This document shows, in pieces, positions 1 through 11,888 of a stretch of 64,000 bases of DNA (positions within the stretch are counted from its first letter, which is position 1; every line of letters begins with the position of its first letter). The position numbers and the translations under genes were made by a program. The notes below the pieces were generated by a model. It saw only the letters and a list, made by a program, of their open reading frames with translations. It did no database searches and was not told where the DNA came from. The stretch is from Archaeoglobales archaeon (GTDB taxonomy: Archaea > Halobacteriota > Archaeoglobi > Archaeoglobales > Archaeoglobaceae). Location: contig JASFYJ010000003.1 in assembly GCA_030055525.1 (NCBI GenBank), positions 124,001 through 188,000 on the forward strand. Reading direction: 5' to 3'.

Positions 1-165
1 GTATTTTTGGAATATCCGAAGGATTCTTTGGACATGCTGCCGAAGAAAGTGACATCTTTTCCGACATTTTGCGTTGGACATGTAGGTAATATAAGCTGCC
101 GTGAGATTTCATCGATTCGTGAATTGATGGACATGCTTGAGGTGGAGTATTGGCCAAAAGTTTAA
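1..165 (+). CDS. C-terminal fragment of an unidentified protein (5' end outside window)
   Basis: Frame 1 open from base 1 to TAA at 163-165 (…RELMDMLEVEYWPKV*). Confidence 0.5.
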   Translation, partial: VFLEYPKDSLDMLPKKVTSFPTFCVGHVGNISCREISSIRELMDMLEVEYWPKV

Positions 166-190
166 TTGCAGAAAATTTAGAAAATAAAGG

Positions 191-919
191 ATGAAGGCTG
201 TACTTATATTGAGTGGTGGTGTAGATTCTTCAACTCTACTATATCATCTGCTAAACAAAAATTACAAGGTTCATGCTTTAACCTTCATATATGGCCAAAG
301 ACATGCTAAAGAAGTGGAATTTGCAAAGAAGATAGTTGAAAGAGCTAGAGAAGTTGGTTTCGTTGAACATGAGATCGTTGATATAACTTCGATCCACAGG
401 CTTATATGCAAGGGAGCTATTACTGGTGATGATCTGGTTCCTGCTGGCGAGTACAGCGAGGAAAGACAGAGAATTACAATCGTACCGAATAGAAACATGA
501 TTTTACTAGCGATAGCTGTCGGTTACGCTGTTAAAATTGAAGCAGGAGAAGTTTATTATGCTGCACACAAAAGTGATTATAGTGTTTATCCCGACTGTAG
601 GAAAGAGTTCGTAAAGGCTATGGATACGGCAATATATCTTGGAAATCTTTGGACCCCAGTTGAATTAAAGGCTCCATTTGTCGATATGAGCAAAGCAGAG
701 ATAGTCTCTGTTGGATTAAAACTTGGAGTACCCTATGAACTTACTTGGAGCTGTTATTTAGGCAGCGAGAGACCTTGCTTGAGTTGTGGTACGTGTATAG
801 AGAGAACTGAAGCCTTTTTGCTTAACAAAACAAAGGATCCACTTTTAAACGATGATGAGTGGAAAAGAGCTGTGGAGATATATAAAAATACAAAAATCAG
901 GAATAAAAATGATTCTTAG
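191..919 (+). CDS. queC: 7-cyano-7-deazaguanine synthase QueC
   Basis: N-terminal PP-loop [13 protein letters not shown] and C-terminal Cys cluster [15 protein letters not shown]. Confidence 0.93.
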   Translation: MKAVLILSGGVDSSTLLYHLLNKNYKVHALTFIYGQRHAKEVEFAKKIVERAREVGFVEHEIVDITSIHRLICKGAITGDDLVPAGEYSEERQRITIVPNRNMILLAIAVGYAVKIEAGEVYYAAHKSDYSVYPDCRKEFVKAMDTAIYLGNLWTPVELKAPFVDMSKAEIVSVGLKLGVPYELTWSCYLGSERPCLSCGTCIERTEAFLLNKTKDPLLNDDEWKRAVEIYKNTKIRNKNDS

Positions 920-960
920 TTAACCAAACTTTTTTTATACGCAACAGAATCTTTTTAACC

Positions 961-2196
961 ATGTATCAAAAGATAAGACCGCCAGAAGAGGGAGAGAAAA
1001 TCAGGTACGAAGATGGAAAGCTTTTAGTTCCAAGAAACCCGATAATTCCTTACTTTGAAGGGGACGGAATAGGAAAAGATGTTGTACCAGCTGCTATAAG
1101 AGTTTTAGATGCTGCAGCAGAAGCCATAGGAAAGGAGATAGTTTGGTTTAAAGTTTATGCAGGAGAGGATGCTTACAAGCTTTATGGCAACTATCTGCCT
1201 GAAGACACACTAAAGGCTATATTGGAGTACAGGGTTGCTCTGAAGGGTCCGCTAACAACTCCAGTTGGAGGAGGTTATAGAAGTCTAAATGTTACAATTC
1301 GTCAAGTTCTGGATCTTTATGCAAACGTGAGGCCAATATACTATCTAAAGGGTGTTCCCAGCCCAGTTAAAAATCCAGAAAAAGTTAATTTTGTTCTGTT
1401 CAGAGAGAGTACTGAAGATGTTTACGCCGGAATCGAATTTTCCTACAAAAGCGAAGAAGCTAAGAAAATAAGAGACTTCTTCAAAAAAGAGTTCGGAATA
1501 AGTATCAGAGATGATGCCGGAATAGGAGTTAAACCAATTAGTGAGTTTGCAACAAAAAGGTTGGTCAGGATGGCAATAAAGTACGCAATAGAAAATGGTA
1601 GAAGTAGTGTAACCCTTGTTCATAAAGGCAACATAATGAAGTACACGGAAGGTGCTTTCAGGGATTGGGGATACGAGGTTGCAAAGGAAGAGTTCGGAGA
1701 ATACTGTATAACTGAGGATGAACTTTACGAGAACTACGGTGGAAGGCAGCCAAAGGGGAAGATAGTGATCAAAGACCGCATAGCAGACAACATGTTCCAG
1801 CAGATACTCACAAGGACTGAAGAGTACGATGTCATAGCGCTTCCAAACTTAAACGGGGACTATTTGAGCGATGCTGCTGCAGCTATGGTTGGTGGGCTTG
1901 GTGTTGCACCAGGAAGCAACATAGGGGATGGAATAGGTGTATTTGAGCCAATCCACGGTTCAGCACCGAAATATGCTGGACAGAACAAGGTAAACCCAAC
2001 AGCCCAAATACTCAGTGGGGCACTCATGCTTGAATATCTCGGATGGAAAAAGGCGAGCGAATTGATAAAGAAGGCTGTGGAGATGACGATAAGTAGCGGA
2101 ATCGTAACTTACGACATCCACAGGCTATCTGGAGGAAAGCTTGTAGGTACAAAAGAATTCGCAGATGCTGTTGTAGATAATCTGAAGACTTTATGA
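961..2196 (+). CDS. icd: NADP-dependent isocitrate dehydrogenase
   Basis: [49 protein letters not shown] motifs. Confidence 0.95.
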   Translation: MYQKIRPPEEGEKIRYEDGKLLVPRNPIIPYFEGDGIGKDVVPAAIRVLDAAAEAIGKEIVWFKVYAGEDAYKLYGNYLPEDTLKAILEYRVALKGPLTTPVGGGYRSLNVTIRQVLDLYANVRPIYYLKGVPSPVKNPEKVNFVLFRESTEDVYAGIEFSYKSEEAKKIRDFFKKEFGISIRDDAGIGVKPISEFATKRLVRMAIKYAIENGRSSVTLVHKGNIMKYTEGAFRDWGYEVAKEEFGEYCITEDELYENYGGRQPKGKIVIKDRIADNMFQQILTRTEEYDVIALPNLNGDYLSDAAAAMVGGLGVAPGSNIGDGIGVFEPIHGSAPKYAGQNKVNPTAQILSGALMLEYLGWKKASELIKKAVEMTISSGIVTYDIHRLSGGKLVGTKEFADAVVDNLKTL

Positions 2197-3131
2197 TACA
2201 AATTTTTGGTGCTGGAGTTGCAGGTACTTACCTTTATCATTTATTTGAGCAAAATGGCTACAAAGCGAATATTTTCGATGTCAGAAGTTCTGTGGATTGC
2301 AGATGTGCTTGGGGCATAATTTACTCAGAGGCTAAGGAGCTTTACAGTCGAATTGGTGTTGACATCGACGATTATCTGCTTTCAAAACCAGAGTGCGTTG
2401 TTGTAAATGGGGTGGTTTTGAAAAATAAAAACATCGTTACCTTTGACAAAAAGAAACTTTTAAGAGATTTGTGGGTAGATTTCAAAAAAATAGAAAATCC
2501 TGAGCTGATAATCGATGCTACAGGAACTTCAAGGGCTTTTTTACCCCCAATAAAACAGGATAGATTGTTTCCAACAGTCCAGTATCTTGAAAAGCAAAAG
2601 ATCGAAGAGAACATCTACATTTTGGCAAAAAATACCGGGTATTCTTGGGCTTTTCCTCTTGGAAATAACATGTGGCATGTTGGAGCAGGAGCTTTGAGTT
2701 TAGAGGATGCTAACGAATTGATAAGAAAGCTGAGAGAAAAATATGGGTTTAAGAGTTGTGAAGCTGAATGTTCCTGCTTAGCTAAGATAAGAATGCTTCC
2801 ACCATCGAAATGCAGACCTTTTATTTACCAGAACGTATGCGGTGTTGGAGAGGCGATAGGTTGTGTAAGTGGTGCTGGAGAAGGAAACGTTCCAGCTTTA
2901 ATTTCATCTAAAGTTCTTTTTGGGTGCATCGAAAGGAACAAGCTTGGGGAATATGAGAATTGTATAGTGAAAGAACTCGAATGGTTGGAAGTTGAGCAAA
3001 AGTTCGTTGAAGCGATGTTAAATAAAAAAAGATTTTCGATGCTTCGCTTACTGCCGAAGATAGTGAAGTTTGAGAGGGAGAGAACTGTAGAACATTCTGT
3101 AGAGACTATTAGATCTATTTTAGGGATATGA
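2193..3131 (+). CDS. FAD-dependent oxidoreductase (geranylgeranyl reductase-like)
   Basis: N-terminal Rossmann [13 protein letters not shown] and later [13 protein letters not shown]; overlaps icd by 4 nt. Confidence 0.65.
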   Translation: MIQIFGAGVAGTYLYHLFEQNGYKANIFDVRSSVDCRCAWGIIYSEAKELYSRIGVDIDDYLLSKPECVVVNGVVLKNKNIVTFDKKKLLRDLWVDFKKIENPELIIDATGTSRAFLPPIKQDRLFPTVQYLEKQKIEENIYILAKNTGYSWAFPLGNNMWHVGAGALSLEDANELIRKLREKYGFKSCEAECSCLAKIRMLPPSKCRPFIYQNVCGVGEAIGCVSGAGEGNVPALISSKVLFGCIERNKLGEYENCIVKELEWLEVEQKFVEAMLNKKRFSMLRLLPKIVKFERERTVEHSVETIRSILGI

Positions 3132-3832
3132 GACGATTTAAGTTTGCCTACAAGGAAACAATCGTAACAATAATCACGGAAAGCGAGGAATTCTTTGAAG
3201 CCTGTGTAAAAGCAATCCTTGAGGCGAGAAGTGAGATAGAAAGGTACATAGCTTTAAATCCAGATTTTTACATATCTTACGAGCCTTTAGACTGCAAAGG
3301 GGGGAGAATAATTGATGAAATGTGCAAAGCTGCAAAGATAGCTGGAGTTGGACCTATGGCAAGCGTTGCTGGAGCAATAGCTGATTTTGCTGTAGAAAAA
3401 ATGGCTGAAGCTGGAGCCAAACTGGCTATAGTAGATAACGGAGGAGATATAGCAATGAAGACAGATAGAGAGATATCGGTAGGTATATATCCTACGGAAC
3501 TTGCATTTATAATTGAACCAAAAAATAAATATTCGATTTGTACTTCCAGCGGAACAATTGGACCATCTGTAAGCTTTGGTTATGCAGATGCAGCAACGGT
3601 TTTAGGTGAGAATGCAGCAGTCTGTGATGCTCTAGCCACAGCGTTAGGCAATGGAGTAAAAAAAGATTTTGAACTAAAAGATCTTGAAGAATACGTTCGT
3701 GAATTTTATAATAAATACAAAGACTTCATTGATGGCGTTTTTGTTGCAAAAGGGGACGAAATTGCCTTCACTGGGAACCTTCCAGAGATAGTTCCTGCTA
3801 AGGTCAGTTTGGACCTCATAACGAAGGCTTAG
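3128..3832 (+). CDS. UPF0280 family protein (ApbE-like)
   Basis: GPMASVAGAIADFAVEKM and IVDNGGDIA motifs typical of UPF0280. Confidence 0.8.
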   Translation: MRRFKFAYKETIVTIITESEEFFEACVKAILEARSEIERYIALNPDFYISYEPLDCKGGRIIDEMCKAAKIAGVGPMASVAGAIADFAVEKMAEAGAKLAIVDNGGDIAMKTDREISVGIYPTELAFIIEPKNKYSICTSSGTIGPSVSFGYADAATVLGENAAVCDALATALGNGVKKDFELKDLEEYVREFYNKYKDFIDGVFVAKGDEIAFTGNLPEIVPAKVSLDLITKA

Positions 3833-4143
3833 CGGTACATCCTTTTCTCTATACTCTCCAACTTGTTTTCAACTGCCTTCATGTTTGCATAAACGATCTT
3901 TTCAACCCTGCCCTCTATGTCTTCAGATATAACACCTATTGTACGTTTTAAGCTCTGATACTCTTCCTGCATCCTTTGCATCCTCAATTCGATGCTGATT
4001 AAAAATAGAGCTAACGAAGCTACGAGTAGTATAGCGAAAAATACTGTCAAAAAATCTTCCCTGTTGTATAAACTTAGCCATCGGAATACTAGAGCTGCTG
4101 CAGATACAACCATCAAAGCTGCAAGCGCGAAGTCCCTCATCAC
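3829..4143 (-). CDS. Small membrane protein with C-terminal coiled coil
   Basis: Two hydrophobic N-terminal segments followed by a charged helix; convergent with the UPF0280 gene. Confidence 0.5.
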   Translation of the reverse strand: MMRDFALAALMVVSAAALVFRWLSLYNREDFLTVFFAILLVASLALFLISIELRMQRMQEEYQSLKRTIGVISEDIEGRVEKIVYANMKAVENKLESIEKRMYR

Positions 4144-4210
4144 TCTACTTTATCTTCTGTATTTTAAAAAATTTGCGAGAGGTTTTAAAGTAGAAGGAAG
4201 TAGAGTTTAT

Positions 4211-6430
4211 GTGGGATATATAACTCATCCGCTTATAAAGGAGCAGACGATTGAGAGGAGGATGTATCAAGTTGCCATCGCAACATCAGCTCTTATAAAG
4301 AATACTCTCGTATGTATACCCACTGGATTAGGAAAAACTACTATTGCGGCTTTGGTTATAGCTTCAAGACTTTTGAATGATGATGGACAGATTTTGTTTA
4401 TGGCTCCAACCAAGCCTTTGGTTGAGCAGCATGCGTCCTACCTAAAAAATGTTTTGAAGATCGATAGCGAAGAGATCGTCGCACTTAGTGGTGAAACTCA
4501 TCCAGAAAAAAGGGAGGAGTTATGGAAGAAGAGGATAGTGGTCTCAACACCTCAAGTAGTTGAGAACGATATAATAACGGGTAAGGTCAAACTTGAAAAT
4601 TTCATACTTGCGGTGTTTGATGAAGCTCATAGAGCAGTTGGAAATTATCCATACGTCTTCATAGCAAAAGAATACATGAGAAAATCTAAAAAACCTCTAA
4701 TTTTGGCCTTGACAGCCTCTCCAGGGAGTGAAGCTGAGAGGATATGGGAAGTTATACAGAATCTGCATATACAGGCTTTAGAAGTTAGGGCAGAGTGGGA
4801 TGAAGACGTTAAGCCGTACATCGCAAAAAAGGAGATAGAATGGATAAAAGTTGAGATGCCCAAAGAACTAGAGATCGTTAAGAAGAAGATAGAAGAGTGC
4901 ATGGAGGTTAGGTTCAAAAAACTCAAAAATTTAGGTTTTGAAATTCCAGATGGAGTACCCAAGAAAGATCTTTTGGCTTTTCAAGATTCTATACAATCTC
5001 AATTAGCATCTTCTCCACAACCAGAACTTTACGAAGCATCATCTGTTTTGGCGGAGATATTGAAGCTTTTACATGCTGTAGAACTTGCAGAAACACAGGG
5101 AATTGAGGCTTTAAAAAGATATCTACGCAGGTTGCTAAAAGAGGCATCGACAAGAGGAAGCAAGGCAGCTAAGAGCATAAGCAACGATCCAATGTTTAGA
5201 GATGCTATAATCGCAGCTTTGAAGTGCAAAGAAGAGCATCCAAAGCTTTCAAAATTGATTGAAGTTGTGAAAGAACAATTAAAATCTAAAGAGGATTCAA
5301 GAATTATAGTCTTTACTAACTTTAGAGATACTGCAGAGAAGCTCGTTGAAGAACTTTCTAAGTTAGCACCAACTTCACGCTTCGTAGGCCAAGCTGCAAG
5401 GGTAGATGATAAGGGAATGAGTCAGAAAGAGCAGATTGAAACACTTGAAAAGTTCAAACGTGGAGAATACAAGATCCTCGTAGCAACATCCATAGGTGAG
5501 GAAGGTCTGGATATTCCAGCTACAGATCTTGTTGTATTCTATGAGGCTGTTCCTTCAGAGATTAGAGCAATACAGCGTAAGGGCAGGACGGGAAGGGGGA
5601 GAGAGGGGAAAATAGTCGTTCTTATAACAAAAGATACAAGGGATGAGGCATACTATTATGCAAGCTTGAGGAAGGAGAGGATGATGCACGAAAAACTTTT
5701 AGAAATAAAGAAAAAACTTGAAAGCGGTCAATTGACGATTTTGAACTTTCAAAATACATCTATTCCAAAATTTGGAGTAAAAATAATAGTTGATTCAAGA
5801 GAGCTAAAAGCTGAAGTTGTGAAGTATCTGAAAGACTCAGCTGAAATTGAAGTAAAAAATCTAGAGGTAGCGGATTACGTTTTAAGTGATAGGGTTGCAG
5901 TTGAAAGAAAAACAGCTGAAGATTTTGTTGAAAGTATAATCGAAGCTGAAAAACTCTTTTCTCAGTTATTAAAGCTAAAATCTAGTTATCAAAGGCCTAT
6001 CTTAATAATAGAAGGCTCGAATCTCTACTCTCGCCTACATCCAAACGCTGTACGGGGAGCGATAGTATCCATAGCTGTAGATTTTGGGATTCCAGTGATA
6101 CAAACATCAGATGCAAAGGAAACTGCAGATTTTCTTTTAACCATAGCTAGAAGAGAGCAGGAAGAAAGAAAAAGGACTGTTGTTGAGCATGTCGGGAAAA
6201 CAAAGAGAACACTAAAAGAAGAGCAGGAATATGTGGTTTCCGCCATATCAAACATCGGAAGTGTGATTGCAAAAAACCTTTTAGAACATTTCCAGACAAT
6301 TGAAAGAATAGCTACAGCAAGCGAAGAAGAGCTACAAAAAGTTCCAAAGGTTGGAAAGAAAACTGCTGAAAGGATTAGATTGTTGATGAGCACACCATAC
6401 CGTGAGGCGGACAAGTACTTGATGGACTGA
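4211..6430 (+). CDS. hef: Hef-type helicase/nuclease (SF2 helicase plus XPF-like nuclease)
   Basis: PTGLGKTTIAALV, DEAH, QRKGRTGR helicase motifs; C-terminal ERKTAEDFVESI nuclease and HhH. Supplied ORF starts at 3992; a GTG at 4211 (VGYITHPLIK…) avoids most overlap with the minus-strand ORF. Confidence 0.9.
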   Translation: MGYITHPLIKEQTIERRMYQVAIATSALIKNTLVCIPTGLGKTTIAALVIASRLLNDDGQILFMAPTKPLVEQHASYLKNVLKIDSEEIVALSGETHPEKREELWKKRIVVSTPQVVENDIITGKVKLENFILAVFDEAHRAVGNYPYVFIAKEYMRKSKKPLILALTASPGSEAERIWEVIQNLHIQALEVRAEWDEDVKPYIAKKEIEWIKVEMPKELEIVKKKIEECMEVRFKKLKNLGFEIPDGVPKKDLLAFQDSIQSQLASSPQPELYEASSVLAEILKLLHAVELAETQGIEALKRYLRRLLKEASTRGSKAAKSISNDPMFRDAIIAALKCKEEHPKLSKLIEVVKEQLKSKEDSRIIVFTNFRDTAEKLVEELSKLAPTSRFVGQAARVDDKGMSQKEQIETLEKFKRGEYKILVATSIGEEGLDIPATDLVVFYEAVPSEIRAIQRKGRTGRGREGKIVVLITKDTRDEAYYYASLRKERMMHEKLLEIKKKLESGQLTILNFQNTSIPKFGVKIIVDSRELKAEVVKYLKDSAEIEVKNLEVADYVLSDRVAVERKTAEDFVESIIEAEKLFSQLLKLKSSYQRPILIIEGSNLYSRLHPNAVRGAIVSIAVDFGIPVIQTSDAKETADFLLTIARREQEERKRTVVEHVGKTKRTLKEEQEYVVSAISNIGSVIAKNLLEHFQTIERIATASEEELQKVPKVGKKTAERIRLLMSTPYREADKYLMD

Positions 6431-6463
6431 AAGAATATAAACAGCATCGTTTTTTGGTAGCTA

Positions 6464-7372
6464 ATGAAGGTTAAAGTGTACTTCCCAGATGGACACTTGG
6501 AAACCCCTATATGGGATGCGTTGGTTACTGCAGGGTATAGGTTGAAGAAGAGTCAAAGAGGTTATCTCATAGATGTCGATCATCCTAAAATAATCTTCAA
6601 GCAGGTTAGACCACAGATAATGCCGTTCTACATAGAAATGGGAAAAGGAGATGGGGGATTTACTGGTGAAGATATCTTTGAAAACTGGAAACTGAAAATG
6701 GAAATGAAAAACGTTGAAATACTTGCAAGGATTCCGTTGAGGCCAACAAAGCTAGTAGTAGCGGCTTCAGAGGAAGTTTATCCAGATGTGAAGGATATAA
6801 ACGATTTTAAGAGAGTTGTGGGAAATAGAAAGGTTTTCATTGCATCAGAATTTCCGGAGATCGCTAAGAAGTATGCAGAAAAACATGGGCTTAATGCAGT
6901 AGTTTTCGATCCAATTGGAAAAACTGAAGCTGCCTTACTACCACCGATGCCGGAGGCAGATCTTATAATAGAAATAACGGAATTCGGAACTACACTTAAA
7001 GAAAACATGTGCAAAATTATAGACACAATAATGGATCCAGTTTACTCGGTTTTCATTGCAAACAAGAAATCTCTTGAGGATAGAGAAAAAAGAGAAGTCA
7101 TGGAGAATCTGCTTACTGACGTAAACGAGGTTATAAGTTCAAGGAATTTGATAAGTCTCCTCTTCAATGTACCGGATGAGAAAGATCTTGCCAAGATAAT
7201 AGAGTACCTCACATCAAACGGCTTCGATCCAACTGTTTCACCTTTAGCCAAGGGTGGAGCGGCAATACATATAATCCTGGACAGATCACAGGTAAAATTC
7301 CTGAAACCTGCAATAAGGGCGATGGGAGCTAAAAGAATCGCCACCGAACCAGTAATATCTTTCGGAGATTAA
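6464..7372 (+). CDS. hisG: ATP phosphoribosyltransferase (long form)
   Basis: EADLIIEITEFGTTLKEN and C-terminal regulatory domain. Confidence 0.75.
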   Translation: MKVKVYFPDGHLETPIWDALVTAGYRLKKSQRGYLIDVDHPKIIFKQVRPQIMPFYIEMGKGDGGFTGEDIFENWKLKMEMKNVEILARIPLRPTKLVVAASEEVYPDVKDINDFKRVVGNRKVFIASEFPEIAKKYAEKHGLNAVVFDPIGKTEAALLPPMPEADLIIEITEFGTTLKENMCKIIDTIMDPVYSVFIANKKSLEDREKREVMENLLTDVNEVISSRNLISLLFNVPDEKDLAKIIEYLTSNGFDPTVSPLAKGGAAIHIILDRSQVKFLKPAIRAMGAKRIATEPVISFGD

Positions 7373-8349
7373 ATTCTGTAAATTTTTCCAGCTTTTTTAA
7401 GCCTATTCATTATTGCTTTTCCCAAACCTTTTTCCTCGACTCCCTGCATTATTATCAAATCGCATTTTTTGTCTAATTCTCTAAGGGCTTTAAAAAGGTT
7501 CTTTGCAAAATCTTGCAATGAATCTCCAAGGTTGAAGCAGTTCTCTCCTTTAATACCCAACCCAGCTATACCTACTCTCTTCCCCCTTTTTTCAAAATTT
7601 TTTGCAACCTCTAAAGCTTTTTCAAAGAAGCCATCACCAACCAGAACTATCAGTTCGGCTTTTGGAGCGTAGTGTCTGTACTTCATTCCAGGACTCTTTG
7701 GAGTTCCAACTTCTTCTGCAAACCTAACTTCGAAGTACCTCTCTATCTCCTCCTTAGTTACACCGCCAGGACGTAAAATCTCTAGCGGGTAGACAGTTGT
7801 GTCTACCACTGTAGATTCTAAGCCTATAATCGTTTCGCCTGCGTCAATTATACACTCGATTTCCCCATTAAAGTCTTCAAGAACATGTTCAGCCTTTGTA
7901 GGGCTTGGTTTTCCGCTTTTGTTGGCAGAAGGTGCAGCAATGGGTGAGCTGTAATCTATTAATTTTAAAGCTACTTTATGGTTGGGCATTCTGATTGCTA
8001 CGGTTTCAAGTCCGGCGGTGACTATCTTTGGAACTTTTTTATTTTTCATAACAAGCGTCAGCGGTCCGGGGAAGAATTTTTCTATCAGCTCTTCTGCCAC
8101 ATCATTTGGTTCGGCTATTTCGTATATCTGCTCAATTCTACTTACATGCACTATCAATGGGTTATCTGCTGGTCTGCCTTTTACCTCGAATATCCTCCTA
8201 ACAGCTTTTTCGTTTAATGCATCTGCCCCCAATCCATAGACGGTTTCTGTTGGAAAAGCAACGAGCTTTCCCTGTTTTATATACTCTGCAGCTTCCAATA
8301 TCTCTTCTCCTGGCTTTTCGGCGTTTGTTTTTATTATCCTCGGCTTCAT
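7369..8349 (-). CDS. sua5: Threonylcarbamoyl-AMP synthase (Sua5/YrdC/YwlC)
   Basis: [38 protein letters not shown]. Confidence 0.93.
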   Translation of the reverse strand: MKPRIIKTNAEKPGEEILEAAEYIKQGKLVAFPTETVYGLGADALNEKAVRRIFEVKGRPADNPLIVHVSRIEQIYEIAEPNDVAEELIEKFFPGPLTLVMKNKKVPKIVTAGLETVAIRMPNHKVALKLIDYSSPIAAPSANKSGKPSPTKAEHVLEDFNGEIECIIDAGETIIGLESTVVDTTVYPLEILRPGGVTKEEIERYFEVRFAEEVGTPKSPGMKYRHYAPKAELIVLVGDGFFEKALEVAKNFEKRGKRVGIAGLGIKGENCFNLGDSLQDFAKNLFKALRELDKKCDLIIMQGVEEKGLGKAIMNRLKKAGKIYRI

Positions 8350-9500
8350 TCTTTTAACATTATTTTTATTAAATTCAAAGCATCAATTTCGCCAAATTTC
8401 CCCTTTCTACAACTCGCTTCATCAAACCTCTTCACGTCATCTCTTTTTACTCTTCCATAGATGGCAAAAGGAACTGGCTCTGCAACGTGCGTTTTAAGCT
8501 CTACAGGTGTTGGATGGTCTGGAAGTAGTAGAATTCTAGTATCCTCATCTATCTTGTCAAGCAACTTTCCTAACACTTTTTCGTCGTATATCTCTATAGC
8601 TTCAACCTTCTTTTCCGCATCACCTTCATGACTAACTTCGTCTATTCCTTCTGTGTGCAAAACTACTAAATCGTAATCTTTCATAGCCTTTAATGTAGCT
8701 TTTACAAGACCTTTGTAGTTTGTGTCTATATAGCCTGTCAGACCTTCAACACTTATCACATCCATCCCAGCTCCCTTTGCTATACCTTCGAGAAGATCAA
8801 CTTCAGTGATCATCGCACTCTTTAGCCCGTAAAGTTCTCTGATCTTTGGAAAAGACGGGATTTTTCCTCCACCCCATGGCCATATCATGTTCGCTTTGCA
8901 TTCTATCTCTTCAAGAACATCTTTTGACCAAAGGATCATCTCTTTCAGTAAAGAAGCTAAATTTCCGTTTGAAGGGAGGTGGTCTTCAATCTTCTTGCCC
9001 TGTATATCGTGAGGGGCGAAAGTTTTTGGCAATTCATCAAATTCGGCATCTATACTTAATATATTTCTATAGCTTCTACCAGCGTGGAATTTAACGAATT
9101 CCCATTTCTTGTTTCTATTTAACTCCTTTATTGCATCTCTTGCTTCTTCATCGCTTATCCTACCACCAGAGTAATCTACCAAGATTCCATCTTTAACCTT
9201 TACGAGGTTGCATCTGTATATGATTTTAGCACTTATACCTCTTGCTAAAGCCTCGATCGGACCTCTGCCTGTATAGTATTTCCTAACGTCAATTCCCAGT
9301 ATGGACATGTTTGCAACATCACTTCCAGGCTCGTAGCCTTCGGGAATAGTCTTTGCAATTCCACATGCACCCTCATTTGCAATGTAATCCATGTTTGGCT
9401 TCTCGGCAACTTCAAGCGGTGTACCTTTTAGCTTTTCAATTCTCCAGTCGGCCATTCCATCTGGAATCAGGATAAGATACTTCATAGCAGCTCGCCACAA
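8346..9500 (-). CDS. apgM: 2,3-bisphosphoglycerate-independent phosphoglycerate mutase, archaeal type
   Basis: [43 protein letters not shown]. Confidence 0.93.
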   Translation of the reverse strand: MWRAAMKYLILIPDGMADWRIEKLKGTPLEVAEKPNMDYIANEGACGIAKTIPEGYEPGSDVANMSILGIDVRKYYTGRGPIEALARGISAKIIYRCNLVKVKDGILVDYSGGRISDEEARDAIKELNRNKKWEFVKFHAGRSYRNILSIDAEFDELPKTFAPHDIQGKKIEDHLPSNGNLASLLKEMILWSKDVLEEIECKANMIWPWGGGKIPSFPKIRELYGLKSAMITEVDLLEGIAKGAGMDVISVEGLTGYIDTNYKGLVKATLKAMKDYDLVVLHTEGIDEVSHEGDAEKKVEAIEIYDEKVLGKLLDKIDEDTRILLLPDHPTPVELKTHVAEPVPFAIYGRVKRDDVKRFDEASCRKGKFGEIDALNLIKIMLKE

Positions 9501-11122
9501 TCGAAAATTTCGCTTAAAGTTATTTCAAAAGCTACAACGGGTAAACTTAGCTCGAAAGCTTCAAGAACTTCTGGATGTACTTCCCCAAAAACTCCAACTT
9601 TTTTATCTTCAACTACTATGTCTGCCCTTCTACCTGCAATAAAAGTCTCATCATCTGAGTCTATAGCTTTCCATTTTAAGTTCATCTCCCTCATAACTGC
9701 CTGAACGTAACTCCTCACTTCTGAAAAGTTGGCTTTTGCATGGGTTATGCATGCAGCTAGACTCAGTTTATTTTTACATCCAACAACTACATCTCCCACC
9801 TCAAAAATTTTCTGTGGCATCTCGTGGTGTTTATTTTGACTTAACAACTCCAGAAGTTTTGGAAGGATAGATGTTCTAACTATCGTGTGATCTATTGTAA
9901 GCGGATGCATCAGGGGAACGTAATCTATCCAAGCATTTCCTCTTCTTCTCATCATTTCATACATAACCTTTTCATTCGTCAGCGTGAAAGTTATGACCTC
10001 TATAAAACCTAAACCAATCATGATCTCCTTTACAGCATCTCTTAAATCGTTCCAGGGATGTGTAGCGCCGACTGTTAAAGTTCTTGGATATTCGGGCTTT
10101 ATTTTTTCGTAGCCGTAGCCGATTGCTATATCTTCGATTATATCCCATGGATGCATTATATCTGCCCTGTAAGGTGGAATCATTACCTTTATCTTCTCCC
10201 CAATAGAACACCCATACCTCATCCTCTCTAAAGCATCTTTAATCTCATCTTCGCTCATTTCAAATCCTAAAAGTTCGAATATCTCCTTTCTATCTATCTC
10301 CATCTCTCTAGCTGACAAATCCGGAGAGATTTCAACTCTTTCTGGATAAATTATCTCTAAGCTCTCTATTTCCGCTCCTCTATCTTTAAGCATGCAAGCC
10401 ACGATGTTTAGAGCTCTATCAACGCTACTATCAAAGCCGGTAACATCAATGAAGAGATCTCTCGAATTTTCAGTCACGCGAGTTTTCTCAGCGTTTATTA
10501 TTGGTGGGAAAGAGATCGCTTCACCCTTTGCATCGATTATCATTGGAAACCTATCCTTTCCTTCCAGTATAAAGGAGTAAAGTTTTCCTTTCGGATGTTC
10601 CTTTAAAATTTCTGCAACACTCATAACTTTGTCAAAATCGAGCGGTATAAAGGAGAAACTTTCATCTACAGCCTTGTAGGTTAGAGGAAAATTGACCTTT
10701 GAAAGATCGTGAATTCCTATGGCCATCCTTCTCCTGTTTCTTCCTATCGTCCAGTGGAGATCCTCCTGGACCTCCATCAAGCTTCTTATCAACTCGTCGC
10801 TCATCCTGACATTCTTTGCTACACAACCCAATATCCTTGGTCTGACGTAACTTACGCTTTTATCTACAAAGATCTTCCAGTTCGATCTTTTAACCTCGTA
10901 ATTTTTGTAACCTTTTTCTATACCAAGAAAACCTCTTAAAGCCCTTGCAACACCTTCAACACTGTAAAGATCGGGTCTGTTTGGAAAGAATTCAACATCT
11001 ATATGATCTTCCTCAATTCTCTCAATGTCGCAACCTAGCATCGGGAGTTTCTCGATTATCTTCTCTTTTCTTTCTCCAACAAGCTTTTCGAGTTCATTCA
11101 AGTAGAGAGTTATAACTGGCAT
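9482..11122 (-). CDS. pheT: Phenylalanine--tRNA ligase beta subunit
   Basis: Archaeal PheT-like: [41 protein letters not shown]. Confidence 0.93.
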   Translation of the reverse strand: MPVITLYLNELEKLVGERKEKIIEKLPMLGCDIERIEEDHIDVEFFPNRPDLYSVEGVARALRGFLGIEKGYKNYEVKRSNWKIFVDKSVSYVRPRILGCVAKNVRMSDELIRSLMEVQEDLHWTIGRNRRRMAIGIHDLSKVNFPLTYKAVDESFSFIPLDFDKVMSVAEILKEHPKGKLYSFILEGKDRFPMIIDAKGEAISFPPIINAEKTRVTENSRDLFIDVTGFDSSVDRALNIVACMLKDRGAEIESLEIIYPERVEISPDLSAREMEIDRKEIFELLGFEMSEDEIKDALERMRYGCSIGEKIKVMIPPYRADIMHPWDIIEDIAIGYGYEKIKPEYPRTLTVGATHPWNDLRDAVKEIMIGLGFIEVITFTLTNEKVMYEMMRRRGNAWIDYVPLMHPLTIDHTIVRTSILPKLLELLSQNKHHEMPQKIFEVGDVVVGCKNKLSLAACITHAKANFSEVRSYVQAVMREMNLKWKAIDSDDETFIAGRRADIVVEDKKVGVFGEVHPEVLEAFELSLPVVAFEITLSEIFDCGELL

Positions 11123-11888
11123 TGAAGCTCTTATGCGGAAGCTGAATAAAAATGTAATCGAAGCATCTGCAGTAGATCATAATCGTTATAGTTTAAACTA
11201 TATTTATATAAAATTTTAAATTCTGCCTGCTGAGAGAAATATGGCACTGCTGAGCAGCTTTTAAACAAGCTTTTGGAAATATTAAAACCTTTTCTGAGCC
11301 TTTCCCGAGCACTGATTTGGGTACCAGACAATGGTAGCTTTAATAAGTCTACTGAAAGTTTGCCGACTTGGGTGCAGAACTTAATTGCGGAGATGCTGAG
11401 AATTCTGAAAGGTTAAAAATTTTTATATAAACTTAATTTTTTAACATCTTCTGTATCCGGCGACTGGATCTTTCTGAGCAGAGAGGAGTAGAGCACCGAA
11501 TGGGCTTATGCCCAAGATGTGGTGATCAAGCTCAGGATGGAGGCTCTGTTGTCCCTGAAAGCTCTCGATGAGCATCTAATAGAGTTGAGGGGGAAAGGAT
11601 GAAAATCTATGAATCCCACAACGGTACCTCAGGTTCCAAATTAAGACTTCTCCTCTCCAGTCTTTTTTAACTGTAGAAGTTGTCAAGGAGAGGATATATC
11701 TAAGTTTCAAAGTAACTTTTCTATCCAGATTCTGTATTTTGGATAACTTGGAACTGTCGTGATTATGGCTGTAAAAGATGAATAACATAACGATGCCCCA
11801 TCATCAATCCAATTACATGTTTTTCATCTGCAATTAAGTCGATGAATCCAACAACACATCCAAACCACTTTTTGGATCTGCTAAAATT

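Noticed and set aside
271-498. Antisense ORFs across housekeeping genes (e.g. 271-498, 1345-1623, 6025-6447, 30089-30523)
   Set aside because: They lie opposite well-supported genes and show the serine/phenylalanine-rich composition of antisense translation.
3992-4210. N-terminal extension of the Hef ORF from 3992
   Set aside because: It is antisense to the small membrane protein ORF (3829-4143) and has no Hef-like features; Hef similarity begins near ITHPLIKEQTIERRMYQ.
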